From contig NZ_JBBMFO010000001.1 of the NCBI RefSeq assembly GCF_040096015.1, positions 218,331-282,330 of the forward strand: 64,000 nt of DNA, in the 5' to 3' direction. Every line of letters starts with the position of its first letter. Position 1 is the first letter of the stretch. The translations under genes were made by a program, and so were the position numbers. A model generated the notes under the pieces. The model saw nothing but the letters and a program-made list of their open reading frames with translations. It did no database searches and was not told the origin of the DNA. Positions 8,588-17,211 of this stretch are shown here, in pieces. The DNA is from Peptoniphilus_A hominis. GTDB taxonomy: Bacteria; Bacillota; Clostridia; Tissierellales; Peptoniphilaceae.

Positions 8588-9594
8588 TTACTAAACAACC
8601 TTCCAATATCATTAAATATAGTTACATAAATCATTAAGCTAAATAAAATACTAATTCCAATTAGAGAAAGACCTTGTTCAAATTTTTCATTTATAGGCTT
8701 GCCTCTTAGAGCTTCAATTAACAAAAATAAAAATTTTCCTCCATCAAGAGCAGGAATTGGCAGTAAATTAAATACACCGAGATTGACAGAAATAAGTGCT
8801 AAAATCTGTAAAAAATTTAAAAAGCCCTTAGATGATTCTGAGCCAATCATTTGTACAACTCCAACAGGTCCAGATAAATATTCCATTTTAAAGGAACCGT
8901 CAAAAATCATTTTTAAGCTCTTTAAAATCATAAGGGACATTTCACCTGTCCTCTTGGCACCAAGCTCTATAGACTTAAAAAATGAGTGCTTAAGCTTAGA
9001 TGTAATGCCAATTAAATACATCTTATTTTCTTCTGAATATTTTGGCTTTAAATTAATATCTAATTTTTCACCATTCCTATTAATTTTTAGATTAATTTCT
9101 TCATCCTTTTTATCACTAATTAAAGAATTAATCTCGTAAATATCCTTAGTTTTAACTTTATCTATTTCTATTATTTTATCTCCAGCTTTTAATCCAGCAT
9201 TTTCTGCTGGAGAATCCTTAATTACCTTATCAATTTCATTTGAACCATAGCCAACAATCGAAAAAATTATGGTAAAGGCAAGAAAGGCTAAAATAAAATT
9301 CATAAAAGCACCGGCAAGAACAACTGCCATTCTCTTTAAAATAGGAGCATTATTAAAGGATCTGGGATCGTGAGAACTTTCCTCTTCCCCTTCCATGGCA
9401 ACATAACCACCAATGGGTAGTGCTCTAAGACTATAAGAAGTCTCACCATTTTGTTTTTGAAAAAGTTTTGGTCCCATGCCTATGGAAAATTCATTGACTT
9501 TTATTCCTGATAGTTTTGCCACTGTGAAGTGCCCAAATTCATGAAGCATTACAACTAATAGAAAAACTACTAGAGAACTAATTAAAGTGATCAT
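8584..9594 (-). CDS. rseP: Site-2 intramembrane metalloprotease RseP/RasP
   Basis: Membrane zinc protease that cleaves anti-sigma factors and remnant signal peptides. 336 residues with HEFGHF in the first membrane segment (about residues 18-23), a single PDZ domain in the middle (SPAENAGLKAGDKIIEID) and the LLPIPALDGGKF motif giving the third zinc ligand. Strong GGAGG and ATG. It sits in uppS-cdsA-rseP-ispG-polC; the dxr gene usual just before it is absent. Confidence 0.96.
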   Translation of the reverse strand: MITLISSLVVFLLVVMLHEFGHFTVAKLSGIKVNEFSIGMGPKLFQKQNGETSYSLRALPIGGYVAMEGEEESSHDPRSFNNAPILKRMAVVLAGAFMNFILAFLAFTIIFSIVGYGSNEIDKVIKDSPAENAGLKAGDKIIEIDKVKTKDIYEINSLISDKKDEEINLKINRNGEKLDINLKPKYSEENKMYLIGITSKLKHSFFKSIELGAKRTGEMSLMILKSLKMIFDGSFKMEYLSGPVGVVQMIGSESSKGFLNFLQILALISVNLGVFNLLPIPALDGGKFLFLLIEALRGKPINEKFEQGLSLIGISILFSLMIYVTIFNDIGRLFSK

Positions 9595-9603
9595 CTGTCC
9601 TCC

Positions 9604-10386
9604 TTAAATAAAGTTGTACAAGATATAAATAAAGGGACTGATAAAAATTAAACTATCAAACCTATCTAAAATACCGCCATGTCCAGGAAGGATTTGTGCG
9701 TAGTCCTTTATCTCTGTGTATCTTTTTATCTTAGACGCAAATAAATCGCCAAATTGACCAGAAATAGAAGATAAAAATATAATAAATACTACAAGAGCAT
9801 TAATATCATAAATTGCATTGTTCTTATTGAGCATTACAAAATAAATACTTGTAATGACAAGAGCAAAAAAAGTTCCCCCAATTGCACCTTCAATAGATTT
9901 ATTTGGGCTTACCCTTTCAATTAACTTGTGCTTTCCAAAAGTTGAGCCCACAAAATAGGCAAAGGTATCTGTTGAAAAGGAAATAATAAAGCCAGCAATA
10001 ATTAAGTAAATGTCGTCAATGCTTCCAAGCAAATTAAGTAAAAATATTGCATAAAAATAAGTAAATGTTGTATAAGCATAGTTGCTCAATTCATAATCAT
10101 CTAAATGAACAAAAAGGCATGAGTTTACAACAAAAAATAAGACAAGAGAGAAAATTAAGTTTTTATCAAAAAAAGAGCATAAAAAAGTTATAAGAGCTCC
10201 AAAAAACAAGATTGGCAAAAATAATTTTATGCCTTTTTTGTAAAGAGCGTTGTACATTTCTCTTACAGCTTCAAGACTAATAATAAAAAAAGAAATTTTT
10301 ATTGCCTTTAGCCCCAAATAAAAAATTAGAATTATTAATAAAATACCAACTGCACCAGTGGTAACTCTCTTTTGTAGATCTGTCAA
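9604..10386 (-). CDS. cdsA: Phosphatidate cytidylyltransferase
   Basis: Makes CDP-diacylglycerol, the precursor of anionic phospholipids, from phosphatidic acid and CTP. 260 residues, about eight membrane segments. The family signature lies at the C-terminal end (LPGHGGILDRFDSLIFISP), preceded by DTFAYFVGSTFGKHKL. TTG start at 10386 with GGAGGAC upstream; it begins 2 nt after uppS. Confidence 0.96.
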   Translation of the reverse strand: MTDLQKRVTTGAVGILLIILIFYLGLKAIKISFFIISLEAVREMYNALYKKGIKLFLPILFFGALITFLCSFFDKNLIFSLVLFFVVNSCLFVHLDDYELSNYAYTTFTYFYAIFLLNLLGSIDDIYLIIAGFIISFSTDTFAYFVGSTFGKHKLIERVSPNKSIEGAIGGTFFALVITSIYFVMLNKNNAIYDINALVVFIIFLSSISGQFGDLFASKIKRYTEIKDYAQILPGHGGILDRFDSLIFISPFIYILYNFI

Positions 10387-10388
10387 AT

Positions 10389-11114
10389 TTAAAGTCCTCC
10401 ATACCTTCTATTTCGTTTTTGAAAATCATAAATAGCTTTGTAAAAATCATTTTCATGAAAATCTGGCCACAAAATATTCGAAAAATAAAATTCACTATAG
10501 GCTAATTGATAAAGTAAAAAATTAGAAACTCTAAGCTCACCACTTGGTCTAATTAAGAGATCCAGATCATCTTGTCCTGTGGTATATAAATAATTTTTAA
10601 AGCTTTCTGTATCAATATCATCAAGGGAAATTTTCCCATCAATAATATCTTTGCAAATATTTTTACTAGCCCTAACTATTTCACTTTGTCCGCCATAATT
10701 TAGCCCAATATTTAATATCATTTTATCATTTGATTTTGTTTCCTGCAACGCATCTTCAATTAGTTTGACAATTGGGTCTGGAAAGGCTCTGTAGTCACCT
10801 AGAACTTTAATTCTTACATTATTCTTTTTAATTTTTTCCAACTGGCTTTTTATGTAAAAGGCTAATAAATCCATTAGCTTTGAAATTTCCTCTTCTGGTC
10901 TCTTCCAATTTTCTGTTGAAAAAGCATATAGGGTTAAGGATTTAATATTTATTTTATAAGCTGCTTCAACAATTTCAATAACTCTTTTAGTACCTTCTTT
11001 ATGACCAAAGCTTCTAGGCATATTTCTATTTTTTGCCCATCTTCCATTGCCATCCATTATTATTCCAACATGTTTTGGAATGTTATTTAAGTCTAATTCT
11101 TCGTAATAATTCAT
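10389..11114 (-). CDS. uppS: Undecaprenyl (polyprenyl) diphosphate synthase
   Basis: cis-Prenyltransferase that makes the C55 lipid carrier for peptidoglycan. 241 residues. Catalytic IIMDGNGRWAKNR at about 17-29, HKEGTKRV, AFSTENWKRP, and the C-terminal RPSGELRVSNFLLYQLAYSE. ATG with AAGGAG. Its RBS immediately follows the U-tract of a terminator-like hairpin behind frr. With ispG/D/F it links isoprenoid supply to envelope synthesis. Confidence 0.97.
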   Translation of the reverse strand: MNYYEELDLNNIPKHVGIIMDGNGRWAKNRNMPRSFGHKEGTKRVIEIVEAAYKINIKSLTLYAFSTENWKRPEEEISKLMDLLAFYIKSQLEKIKKNNVRIKVLGDYRAFPDPIVKLIEDALQETKSNDKMILNIGLNYGGQSEIVRASKNICKDIIDGKISLDDIDTESFKNYLYTTGQDDLDLLIRPSGELRVSNFLLYQLAYSEFYFSNILWPDFHENDFYKAIYDFQKRNRRYGGL

Positions 11115-11132
11115 AAAACTCCTTAAAAAAAG

Positions 11133-11154
11133 AGCCTTAGAATAATCTAAGGCT
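11133..11154 (-). terminator. Intrinsic terminator between frr and uppS
   Basis: Stem AGCCTTAG / CTAAGGCT (8 bp, loop of 6) directly behind the frr stop; on the minus strand CTTTTTTT follows. The T run ends at the AAGGAG RBS of uppS, so there is no room for a separate uppS promoter and the downstream genes must depend on read-through or on a promoter within frr. Confidence 0.8.
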
Positions 11155-11159
11155 AAAAA

Positions 11160-11717
11160 TCAAATTTCCATAAGTTCTTTTTCTTTATTTTCTGCTACTT
11201 TGTCAACTTCTTTAATATATTTATCTGTCAACTTTTGAATGTCTTCTTCATAGGAAGCTTTATCATCTTCAGAAATTTCTTTAGCTTTTTCTGCTTTTTT
11301 AATATCTTCCATAGCATCTCTTCTTACATTTCTAATAGAAATTTTTGCCTCTTCAGCATACTTTCCAACTAGCTTTGTAAGATCTCTTCTTCTTTCCTCT
11401 GTAAGTTGAGGAATAGCTAATCTAATAATTTTTCCATCATTAGAAGGAGTTATTCCTAAATCAGATTTTAATATTGCCTTTTCAATATCTGGGATTAAAT
11501 TTGCATCCCATGGTTGAATAGCAAGAAGTCTTGGCTCTGGAGCAGAAAGACTAGCAACTTGATTAATTGGAGTTTTTTGTCCATAATAATCAACATGAAT
11601 TTTGTCAAGTAAAGTAGTATTAGCACGACCTGCTCTTATAGACTGAAGTGATTCAGTAAGTGAGCCTACAGTTTTATTCATTCTAGACTCAGTATTCTTT
11701 TTTAGATCAGATATCAT
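11160..11717 (-). CDS. frr: Ribosome recycling factor
   Basis: Splits post-termination ribosomes together with EF-G. 185 residues, normal length. N-terminal TVGSLTESLQSIRAGRANTTLLD and the conserved LTEERRRDLTKLVGKYAEEAK helical region are clear. ATG with GGAGG; 9 nt after pyrH, the classic pyrH-frr order. Confidence 0.98.
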   Translation of the reverse strand: MISDLKKNTESRMNKTVGSLTESLQSIRAGRANTTLLDKIHVDYYGQKTPINQVASLSAPEPRLLAIQPWDANLIPDIEKAILKSDLGITPSNDGKIIRLAIPQLTEERRRDLTKLVGKYAEEAKISIRNVRRDAMEDIKKAEKAKEISEDDKASYEEDIQKLTDKYIKEVDKVAENKEKELMEI

Positions 11718-11726
11718 AATATCCTC

Positions 11727-12431
11727 CTATTTAACGCTTGTACCAATATCTTCGCCACATACAACTTTAAACATTGCATCTTCTTCATCTATTCCAAATA
11801 CTCTTAAAGGAATACTGTTGTCCATGCAAAGAGTTGTTGCTGTGCCATCCATAATCTTTAAGTTTTTATTTAAGATTTCTCTATAACTTAAATTGTCATA
11901 TTTTTTTGCATTTTCATTAATATTAGGGTCAGAATCATAAATTCCATCTGTTCCCTTTTTAGCTAGTAATATAACATCAGCATCAATTTCTGCAGCCCTA
12001 AGTGCAGCAGCAGTGTCAGTTGAAAAGTATGGATTTCCAACTCCAGCTGAAAATATTACAACGCGACCTTTTTCTAAATGTCTAATAGCACGCCTTCTAA
12101 TATAAGGTTCAGCAACTTGCCTCATATCGATAGCAGTTTGCACACGAGTAATAACGCCTAATTTTTCAAAAGAGTCCTGCAATGCTAAAGCGTTCATTAC
12201 AGTACCTAACATACCCATATAATCAGATGTAGCACGATCAATATTATTTTCGTCGCGTCCTCTCCAAAAGTTTCCGCCACCTACAACAATACCAATCTCA
12301 ACACCTAAGTCATAAATTTTCTTTACTTGCTTTGCAATTAAATTGACATAATTAATGTCAATGCCAACGGAATTTGAGCCAGCCAAGGCTTCTCCGCTGA
12401 GTTTTAAAACAATTCTCTTATATTTTGGCAT
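11727..12431 (-). CDS. pyrH: Uridylate kinase (UMP kinase)
   Basis: Amino-acid-kinase-fold enzyme that makes UDP from UMP and ATP. 234 residues. KLSGEALAG at the N-terminus, GIVVGGGNFWRGR and STDTAAALRAAEI binding motifs. ATG with GGAGGAG. It lies between tsf and frr in the usual rpsB-tsf-pyrH-frr order. Confidence 0.98.
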   Translation of the reverse strand: MPKYKRIVLKLSGEALAGSNSVGIDINYVNLIAKQVKKIYDLGVEIGIVVGGGNFWRGRDENNIDRATSDYMGMLGTVMNALALQDSFEKLGVITRVQTAIDMRQVAEPYIRRRAIRHLEKGRVVIFSAGVGNPYFSTDTAAALRAAEIDADVILLAKKGTDGIYDSDPNINENAKKYDNLSYREILNKNLKIMDGTATTLCMDNSIPLRVFGIDEEDAMFKVVCGEDIGTSVK

Positions 12432-12447
12432 TTACTCCTCCAATTTG

Positions 12448-13092
12448 TTAACCTATTTGTTTTGCTACTTCTTCAGCAAAGTCTTCTTCTCTCTTTTCAA
12501 GACCTTCGCCAACTTCAAATCTAACAAATCTTCTGATTTTAATGTTTTCACCAATTTTTGCAATTAAATCATTTAAAATATCTTGAATTTTTTTATCTGG
12601 ATCCTTAATGAAATCTTGGTCTAGTAGACAAATTTCTTCATAGAATTTTTCAAGTCTACCTTCAACCATTTTTTCAATAATGTGTTCAGGTTTATTTTCG
12701 CCCCTAGCTTGTTCAGTAAGAATTTTTCTTTCGTGTTCTACTTCTTCAGCTGGAACTTCTTCACGACTAACATACTTTGGAGCAACTGCTGCAATTTGCA
12801 TAGCAATATCTCTTACAAAAGACTTAAACTCTTCGTTTTTAGCAACGAAATCAGTTTCAGAGTTAACTTCAACAAGAACTCCAATTCTTCCACCGTGAAT
12901 GTAAGAATCAACAAGACCTTCAGATGCAATTCTTGAAGACTTCTTTGCTACAGATGCAAGACCCTTTTCTCTTAGAAAGTCTATTGCCTTGTCCATATCA
13001 CCATTTGTTTCTGTTAAAGCCTTCTTGCAGTCCATCATGCCTGCTCCAGATTTTTCTCTCAATTCTTTAACTAATGCTGCTGTAATAGCCAT
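12448..13092 (-). CDS. tsf: Elongation factor Ts
   Basis: Nucleotide-exchange factor for EF-Tu. 214 residues, the short Gram-positive form. UBA-like N-terminus (LVKELREKSGAGMMDCKKAL) and core motif VEVNSETDFVAKN. An intrinsic terminator lies between rpsB and tsf, so tsf mRNA depends on read-through or a separate start. Confidence 0.98.
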   Translation of the reverse strand: MAITAALVKELREKSGAGMMDCKKALTETNGDMDKAIDFLREKGLASVAKKSSRIASEGLVDSYIHGGRIGVLVEVNSETDFVAKNEEFKSFVRDIAMQIAAVAPKYVSREEVPAEEVEHERKILTEQARGENKPEHIIEKMVEGRLEKFYEEICLLDQDFIKDPDKKIQDILNDLIAKIGENIKIRRFVRFEVGEGLEKREEDFAEEVAKQIG

Positions 13093-13123
13093 TTTAATTC
13101 ACTCCTTATTTATTTTAAAAAAA

Positions 13124-13154
13124 GAGAGTTTTAAAGGATTACTTTAGAACTCTC
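13124..13154 (-). terminator. Terminator between rpsB and tsf
   Basis: Thirteen-base-pair stem GAGAGTTTTAAAG / CTTTAGAACTCTC with loop GATTA, one G-U pair, followed on the minus strand by TTTTTTT. It would lower tsf-pyrH-frr transcription relative to rpsB. Confidence 0.85.
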
Positions 13155-13163
13155 GAAATATCT

Positions 13164-13958
13164 TTACTCTTCTATAGTTGACTTTTCTTCCTCAACAGTT
13201 TCTTCAACTTCTTCAATTTCTACAGAAACTTCTTGAGCGGATTCATCATAATCGTTGTCGCTATCTTCAATTTGACTACCTTGTTTTCCTTCAATAACTG
13301 CATTTGCAATAGTTTCAGTAATAAGTTTTACTGCTCTAATTGCATCATCATTTCCTGGAATTGGAATATCAACTTCTTCAGGATCACAATTTGTATCAAC
13401 GATACCGATAACTGGAATTCCTAGAATATGAGCTTCTTTAACTGCAATTCTTTCTTTTTTAGGGTCAACAATAAATAAAGCTTGAGGCATTCCCTTCATT
13501 TCTTTAATTCCACCAAGGAATTTTTCAAGTTTTTCTCTTTCATGTAATAATTGAGCAACTTCTTTTTTAGGAAGAACATCAAAAGTACCATTTTCTTCCA
13601 TTTCGAATAACTTGTAAAGTCTTTCGATTCTCTTATTAATAGTTTTGTAGTTAGTTAAAAGACCACCTAACCATCTTTGGTTAATGTATGGCATTCCACA
13701 TTTTGTAGCTTCTTTTTCTATTGCATCTTGAGCTTGCTTTTTTGTACCAACAAATAGAATTTCACCATTGTTTGCTGCAATCTCTCTTACAAAGTCATAA
13801 GTTTCTTCTACTTTTTTTACAGTTTTTTGAAGATCGATTATATAAATACCGTTTCTTTCGGTAAATATAAATCTCTTCATCTTAGGGTTCCATCTTCTAG
13901 TTTGATGTCCAAAGTGAACACCAGCTTCTAATAAGTTTTTCATTGAAATTACTGACAT
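13164..13958 (-). CDS. rpsB: 30S ribosomal protein S2
   Basis: 264 residues. N-terminal LLEAGVHFGHQTRRWNPKM, then QRWLGGLLTN and IVDTNCDPEEVDIPIPGNDD, all diagnostic for S2. The last 30 residues form a strongly acidic Glu/Val tail not needed for the S2 fold. ATG with GGAGGTGG. A promoter and a structured leader of about 100 nt precede it. Confidence 0.98.
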   Translation of the reverse strand: MSVISMKNLLEAGVHFGHQTRRWNPKMKRFIFTERNGIYIIDLQKTVKKVEETYDFVREIAANNGEILFVGTKKQAQDAIEKEATKCGMPYINQRWLGGLLTNYKTINKRIERLYKLFEMEENGTFDVLPKKEVAQLLHEREKLEKFLGGIKEMKGMPQALFIVDPKKERIAVKEAHILGIPVIGIVDTNCDPEEVDIPIPGNDDAIRAVKLITETIANAVIEGKQGSQIEDSDNDYDESAQEVSVEIEEVEETVEEEKSTIEE

Positions 13959-13994
13959 TTAAGCCACCTCCGTGTTTTTTTCCTCCATTTTTAT

Positions 13995-14030
13995 CATCTA
14001 TCAAAGGGACCAAATTGGCAACTCCTTTAA
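13995..14030 (-). promoter_or_regulatory. Structured leader of rpsB (possible S2 autoregulatory element)
   Basis: On the minus strand, TATTAAAGG pairs with CCTTTGATA (9 bp, one G-U) enclosing an inner CCA/TGG hairpin, within the roughly 100-nt leader between the promoter and the rpsB RBS. Ribosomal protein leaders often bind their own product; that role here is inference. Confidence 0.4.
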
Positions 14031-14064
14031 TATCAAAAAATGTGTGTATTACTTACCGCATAAA

Positions 14065-14093
14065 AGTATAACATAGCCGGTTAAAATTATCAA
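14065..14093 (-). promoter_or_regulatory. Promoter for rpsB operon
   Basis: Minus strand TTGATA (14088-14093), 17-base spacer, TATACT (14065-14070). The predicted start near 14058 leaves about 100 nt of leader before the rpsB ATG. Confidence 0.7.
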
Positions 14094-14185
14094 TAATTTG
14101 TTTGTATTGTATTCATTTTTATTTAGACCTATCTTGATAATTGTTTTGAATGAAAAATTATTGTAGAAAATTTTTATATAAAAAA

Positions 14186-14210
14186 GAGCCAGCTTATAAA
14201 ACACTGACTC
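14186..14210 (-). terminator. Terminator of the rubrerythrin gene
   Basis: Stem GAGCCAG / CTGACTC (one G-U pair), followed on the minus strand by TTTTTT. A second small hairpin, CTCTCC/GGAGAG at 14224-14239, lies just before it. Confidence 0.7.
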
Positions 14211-14254
14211 CTTTATGTAAAACCTCTCCATGAGGAGAGATTTTCTTAATGAAA

Positions 14255-14812
14255 TTAGTAAGCAACAAATTTGTTTCCTGCACATCCGCAAATTGGACAT
14301 TTATCTTCTTCTTCAAAAGTGATATATCCACATACAGGACATAGATAGATTTTTTCAACATCAAGGTCTTTTCCTGCATCAACTGCTTCTTTTGCTTCTA
14401 AATATCTTTTAGCGTGAACTTTTTCTGCAGCTGTAGCGAATTTCATAGCCTTAACTGCTTCTTGTTCACCTTGCATTTCTGCAACAGCTATAAATGCTGG
14501 ATACATTTGAGTTGATTCAAAAATTTCACCATTTCTTGCAGCTTCAAGGTTATCAGATGTGCTGTTGATTCCAAATCCTGCCATAGAAGTTACAGCAAAA
14601 TCTCCAGATACATCTCTTAAAGCTTTGAAGTGAAGTGTTGCGTGAATTTTTTCTGCATCAGCAGTTGCATCAAAAAGTCTCTTAACATTTTTGAAGCCAT
14701 CTTTTTCAGCTACATTGCCCCAGATATTATATCTAGTACGAGCTTGAGATTCTCCACCGAATGCGGATCTTAGATTGTCACTTGTCATTTGATTCATAAT
14801 ATTACCCCCCAT
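14255..14812 (-). CDS. rbr: Rubrerythrin
   Basis: Non-haem di-iron peroxidase that detoxifies hydrogen peroxide in anaerobes. 185 residues: ferritin-like four-helix domain (FGGESQARTRYNIW; ATADAEKIHATLHFKAL; FATAAEKVHAKRYLEA) with the Glu/His iron ligands, then a C-terminal rubredoxin domain with CPVCGY and CPICGC. It is monocistronic, with its own promoter and terminator. The ATG after GGGGGG fits; an alternative Met lies three codons later. Confidence 0.96.
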   Translation of the reverse strand: MGGNIMNQMTSDNLRSAFGGESQARTRYNIWGNVAEKDGFKNVKRLFDATADAEKIHATLHFKALRDVSGDFAVTSMAGFGINSTSDNLEAARNGEIFESTQMYPAFIAVAEMQGEQEAVKAMKFATAAEKVHAKRYLEAKEAVDAGKDLDVEKIYLCPVCGYITFEEEDKCPICGCAGNKFVAY

Positions 14813-14844
14813 AAAATTAATTTAATAATAAAATTACAATTAAT

Positions 14845-14873
14845 ATTATAGACTATTGTTTATGAAAAATCAA
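14845..14873 (-). promoter_or_regulatory. Promoter for rubrerythrin
   Basis: Minus strand TTGATT (14868-14873), 17-base spacer, TATAAT (14845-14850). I looked for a PerR box (TTATAATNATTATAA) overlapping it and saw no good match. Confidence 0.65.
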
Positions 14874-14913
14874 ATATATGCACTAAATAAATCTAATATT
14901 TATTTTTTGTTTT

Positions 14914-15981
14914 TTAATCAATATTTTCGATTTTTTGAGTTTGATCATGTGTTATCAAAGCATCAATTATTTCATCCAAGTCACCGTCGTTAATGGCGTC
15001 AATTCTGTGAGAAGTGAAATTGATTCTGTGATCAGTTACTCTTCCTTGCGGATAATTGTAGGTCCTAATTCTTTCAGACCTATCTCCAGTTCCAATTTGT
15101 AAAGATCTCTCCATGGATTCTTTTTCATTTTGCTCTTGAAGTTTTAAATCATATAATTTTGATCTAAGTAACTTCATGGCTTTCTCTTTATTTCTAAGTT
15201 GTGATTTTTCATCTTGGCAAGAAATTACTATTCCAGTAGGAATGTGAGTTAGTCTAACTGCAGAGTCAGTAGTGTTTACACATTGCCCACCATTACCTGA
15301 GGCACGGAAGACGTCAAATTTAATTTCAGATGGATCAATTTCAATATCCACATCTTCAGCCTCTGGTAAAACTGCAACAGTTGCTGTAGAAGTGTGAATT
15401 CTACCGCCACTTTCTGTTTCAGGAACTCTTTGAACTCTGTGAACTCCTGATTCATATTTAAGTCTTGAGTATGCTCCATTACCTATTATCATAAAGACAA
15501 TTTCTTTAAATCCGCCAATGCCAATTTCATTGGAAGAAATAGTTTCTACCTTAAAGCCTTTTCTTTCGGCGTACCTAACATATTGTCTGTACAATACTCC
15601 AGCAAAAAGTGCTGCTTCATCTCCGCCAGCACCTGCACGAATTTCTACCATAACATTTTTACTGTCGTTTTTATCTTTAGGAATCAATAAAACTTTTAAA
15701 TCATTTTCTAAAGTTTCAATTTTTTTTGTTCCTTCGTTAATTTCTTCTCTAACTAAATCTTTAAATTCATCATCTAATTTTTCTTTTATCAATTCTTTAT
15801 TTTCGTTTAAAGCCTTTAGCGTATTTTTATATTCTCTATATTTTGCAACAATTGGCTCTATCTCAGCATGTTCAATGGCCTTTTGTTGGTAAAGTTTAGA
15901 GTCATTAATAATTTCCACATTGCTCAAATCTTTTTCGAGCTCTACTAATCTCTCTTCAAAAACCGAAAGTTTTTCGTACAT
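14914..15981 (-). CDS. prfA: Peptide chain release factor 1
   Basis: Reads UAG and UAA. 355 residues. The GGQ motif is in ASGNGGQCVNTTDSAV, and the tripeptide codon-reading motif is PET in RVPETESGGRIHTST, which marks RF1 rather than RF2. ATG with GGGG. It follows prmC by 8 nt; PrmC methylates the GGQ glutamine, so enzyme and substrate are co-transcribed. Confidence 0.97.
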   Translation of the reverse strand: MYEKLSVFEERLVELEKDLSNVEIINDSKLYQQKAIEHAEIEPIVAKYREYKNTLKALNENKELIKEKLDDEFKDLVREEINEGTKKIETLENDLKVLLIPKDKNDSKNVMVEIRAGAGGDEAALFAGVLYRQYVRYAERKGFKVETISSNEIGIGGFKEIVFMIIGNGAYSRLKYESGVHRVQRVPETESGGRIHTSTATVAVLPEAEDVDIEIDPSEIKFDVFRASGNGGQCVNTTDSAVRLTHIPTGIVISCQDEKSQLRNKEKAMKLLRSKLYDLKLQEQNEKESMERSLQIGTGDRSERIRTYNYPQGRVTDHRINFTSHRIDAINDGDLDEIIDALITHDQTQKIENID

Positions 15982-15989
15982 ATTTACCC

Positions 15990-16826
15990 CTATACCTTTA
16001 ATCGTCCCACTACTACTCTATCTAAATTATTCAGATCCTTATAAATTTCAAGGTCAAAATTTTCCCTCATTATTGAAGAAATATCTTCAGCCTCATCATA
16101 TCCTATCTCAAATACTAAAAACCCATGACTATTTAAAAATCTTGGCGCATCTTTAATGATCTTTCTGTAAAAATAAAGTCCATCACTTCCGCCATCTAGT
16201 GCAAGTCTCGGTTCATGTTCTCTTACTTCTACTTGCAGATTTTCTATCTCATGAGATTTAATATAGGGCGGATTTGAATAAATTAAATCAAATTTCTCAT
16301 TAATTTCTTCAAATAAATTGCTCTCTAAAATTTTAATATTTGATTTTAAATTATTTTTATTTACATTAGTATTTTTAATAGCCTGAGGACTTATATCAAC
16401 TGCTGTTATATCCACCTGTCCCTTAGTTTCAAGGTCAAGTGTAACACTAACAATTCCACTTCCACATCCAATTTCAAGAAGATTCTTAATATTGTTATTC
16501 TTTAGGATTTTTAAAATTACTTCTACAGAAATTTCTGTATCCTGTCTTGGTATTAAAACACCCTCTAATACAGTGAAAGTTCTTCCGTAAAAATCTTCTC
16601 TTCCCAAAATATACTGTAGAGGTAGACCCTCTTGCCTCTTTTTTAAAATGTCAAAATATTTTTTTTCAACTGAAGCAGGTAATTCTTCATTGTCGTGAGA
16701 AACTAAATAAGACAAGTCTTTCTCCAAAATTTCTCCTAAAATTTTTCTAGTTTCATAAATAGGATCTGTATATTCTAAGTTTTTTAAAAAATCTCTACCC
16801 TCTATTAGGGCTTCTTTTATCTTCAT
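15990..16826 (-). CDS. prmC: Release factor glutamine methyltransferase
   Basis: N5-glutamine methyltransferase acting on the GGQ of RF1/RF2. 278 residues: N-terminal helical domain (LPLQYILGREDFYGRTF), SAM-binding LLEIGCGSGIVSVTL and catalytic SNPPYI. It sits upstream of its substrate gene prfA. Odd: I see no Shine-Dalgarno before the ATG at 16826; the upstream bases are AT-only behind the U-tract of the rpmE terminator. Confidence 0.96.
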   Translation of the reverse strand: MKIKEALIEGRDFLKNLEYTDPIYETRKILGEILEKDLSYLVSHDNEELPASVEKKYFDILKKRQEGLPLQYILGREDFYGRTFTVLEGVLIPRQDTEISVEVILKILKNNNIKNLLEIGCGSGIVSVTLDLETKGQVDITAVDISPQAIKNTNVNKNNLKSNIKILESNLFEEINEKFDLIYSNPPYIKSHEIENLQVEVREHEPRLALDGGSDGLYFYRKIIKDAPRFLNSHGFLVFEIGYDEAEDISSIMRENFDLEIYKDLNNLDRVVVGRLKV

Positions 16827-16845
16827 AAATTTAAGTAATAAAAAA

Positions 16846-16862
16846 GGTTAGCTAGGCTAACC
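16846..16862 (-). terminator. Terminator behind rpmE
   Basis: Stem GGTTAGC / GCTAACC with a TAG loop, followed on the minus strand by TTTTTT. It separates rpmE from prmC-prfA, with only 13 nt between the T run and the prmC start. Confidence 0.85.
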
Positions 16863-16868
16863 TCATTG

Positions 16869-17072
16869 TCATTTATTTCTCTTGTATCTGCTATTGAATT
16901 TTTCAATTCTTCCGCCATGATCAGAGAGTTTTTGCTTTCCTGTAAAGAAAGGATGACAAGCTGAACAAATTTCAACTTTTAAATCTTCTTTAACAGATCC
17001 TGTTTTAAAAGTGTTGCCACAAGCACAAGTTACTGTAGCTTCTTTATAATCTGGATGAATTCCTTTTTTCAT
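16869..17072 (-). CDS. rpmE: 50S ribosomal protein L31 (zinc-binding type)
   Basis: 67 residues. It keeps the cysteine set of the zinc form (CACGNTF and CSACHPFFTGKQK), unlike the C-minus paralogue made under zinc limitation. ATG with AAGGGGG. Own promoter at 17113-17141 and terminator at 16846-16862. Confidence 0.97.
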   Translation of the reverse strand: MKKGIHPDYKEATVTCACGNTFKTGSVKEDLKVEICSACHPFFTGKQKLSDHGGRIEKFNSRYKRNK

Positions 17073-17112
17073 TGTTTAGCCCCCTTAAACTTTTTTATAA
17101 CTCAATTTTAAT

Positions 17113-17141
17113 ATTATAACACAATTTTCATTGTAGTACAA
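17113..17141 (-). promoter_or_regulatory. Promoter for rpmE
   Basis: Minus strand TTGTAC (17136-17141), 17-base spacer, TATAAT (17113-17118). Confidence 0.65.
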
Positions 17142-17211
17142 ATATATTTATTACCTTAATTATTATACAATATATAAGGCTATAAATCAACATTTGAAGC
17201 AAGAAAGATAA

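Noticed and set aside
14813..14880. PerR box before rubrerythrin
   Set aside because: The AT-rich promoter resembles part of the consensus but fails in the right half; not supported.
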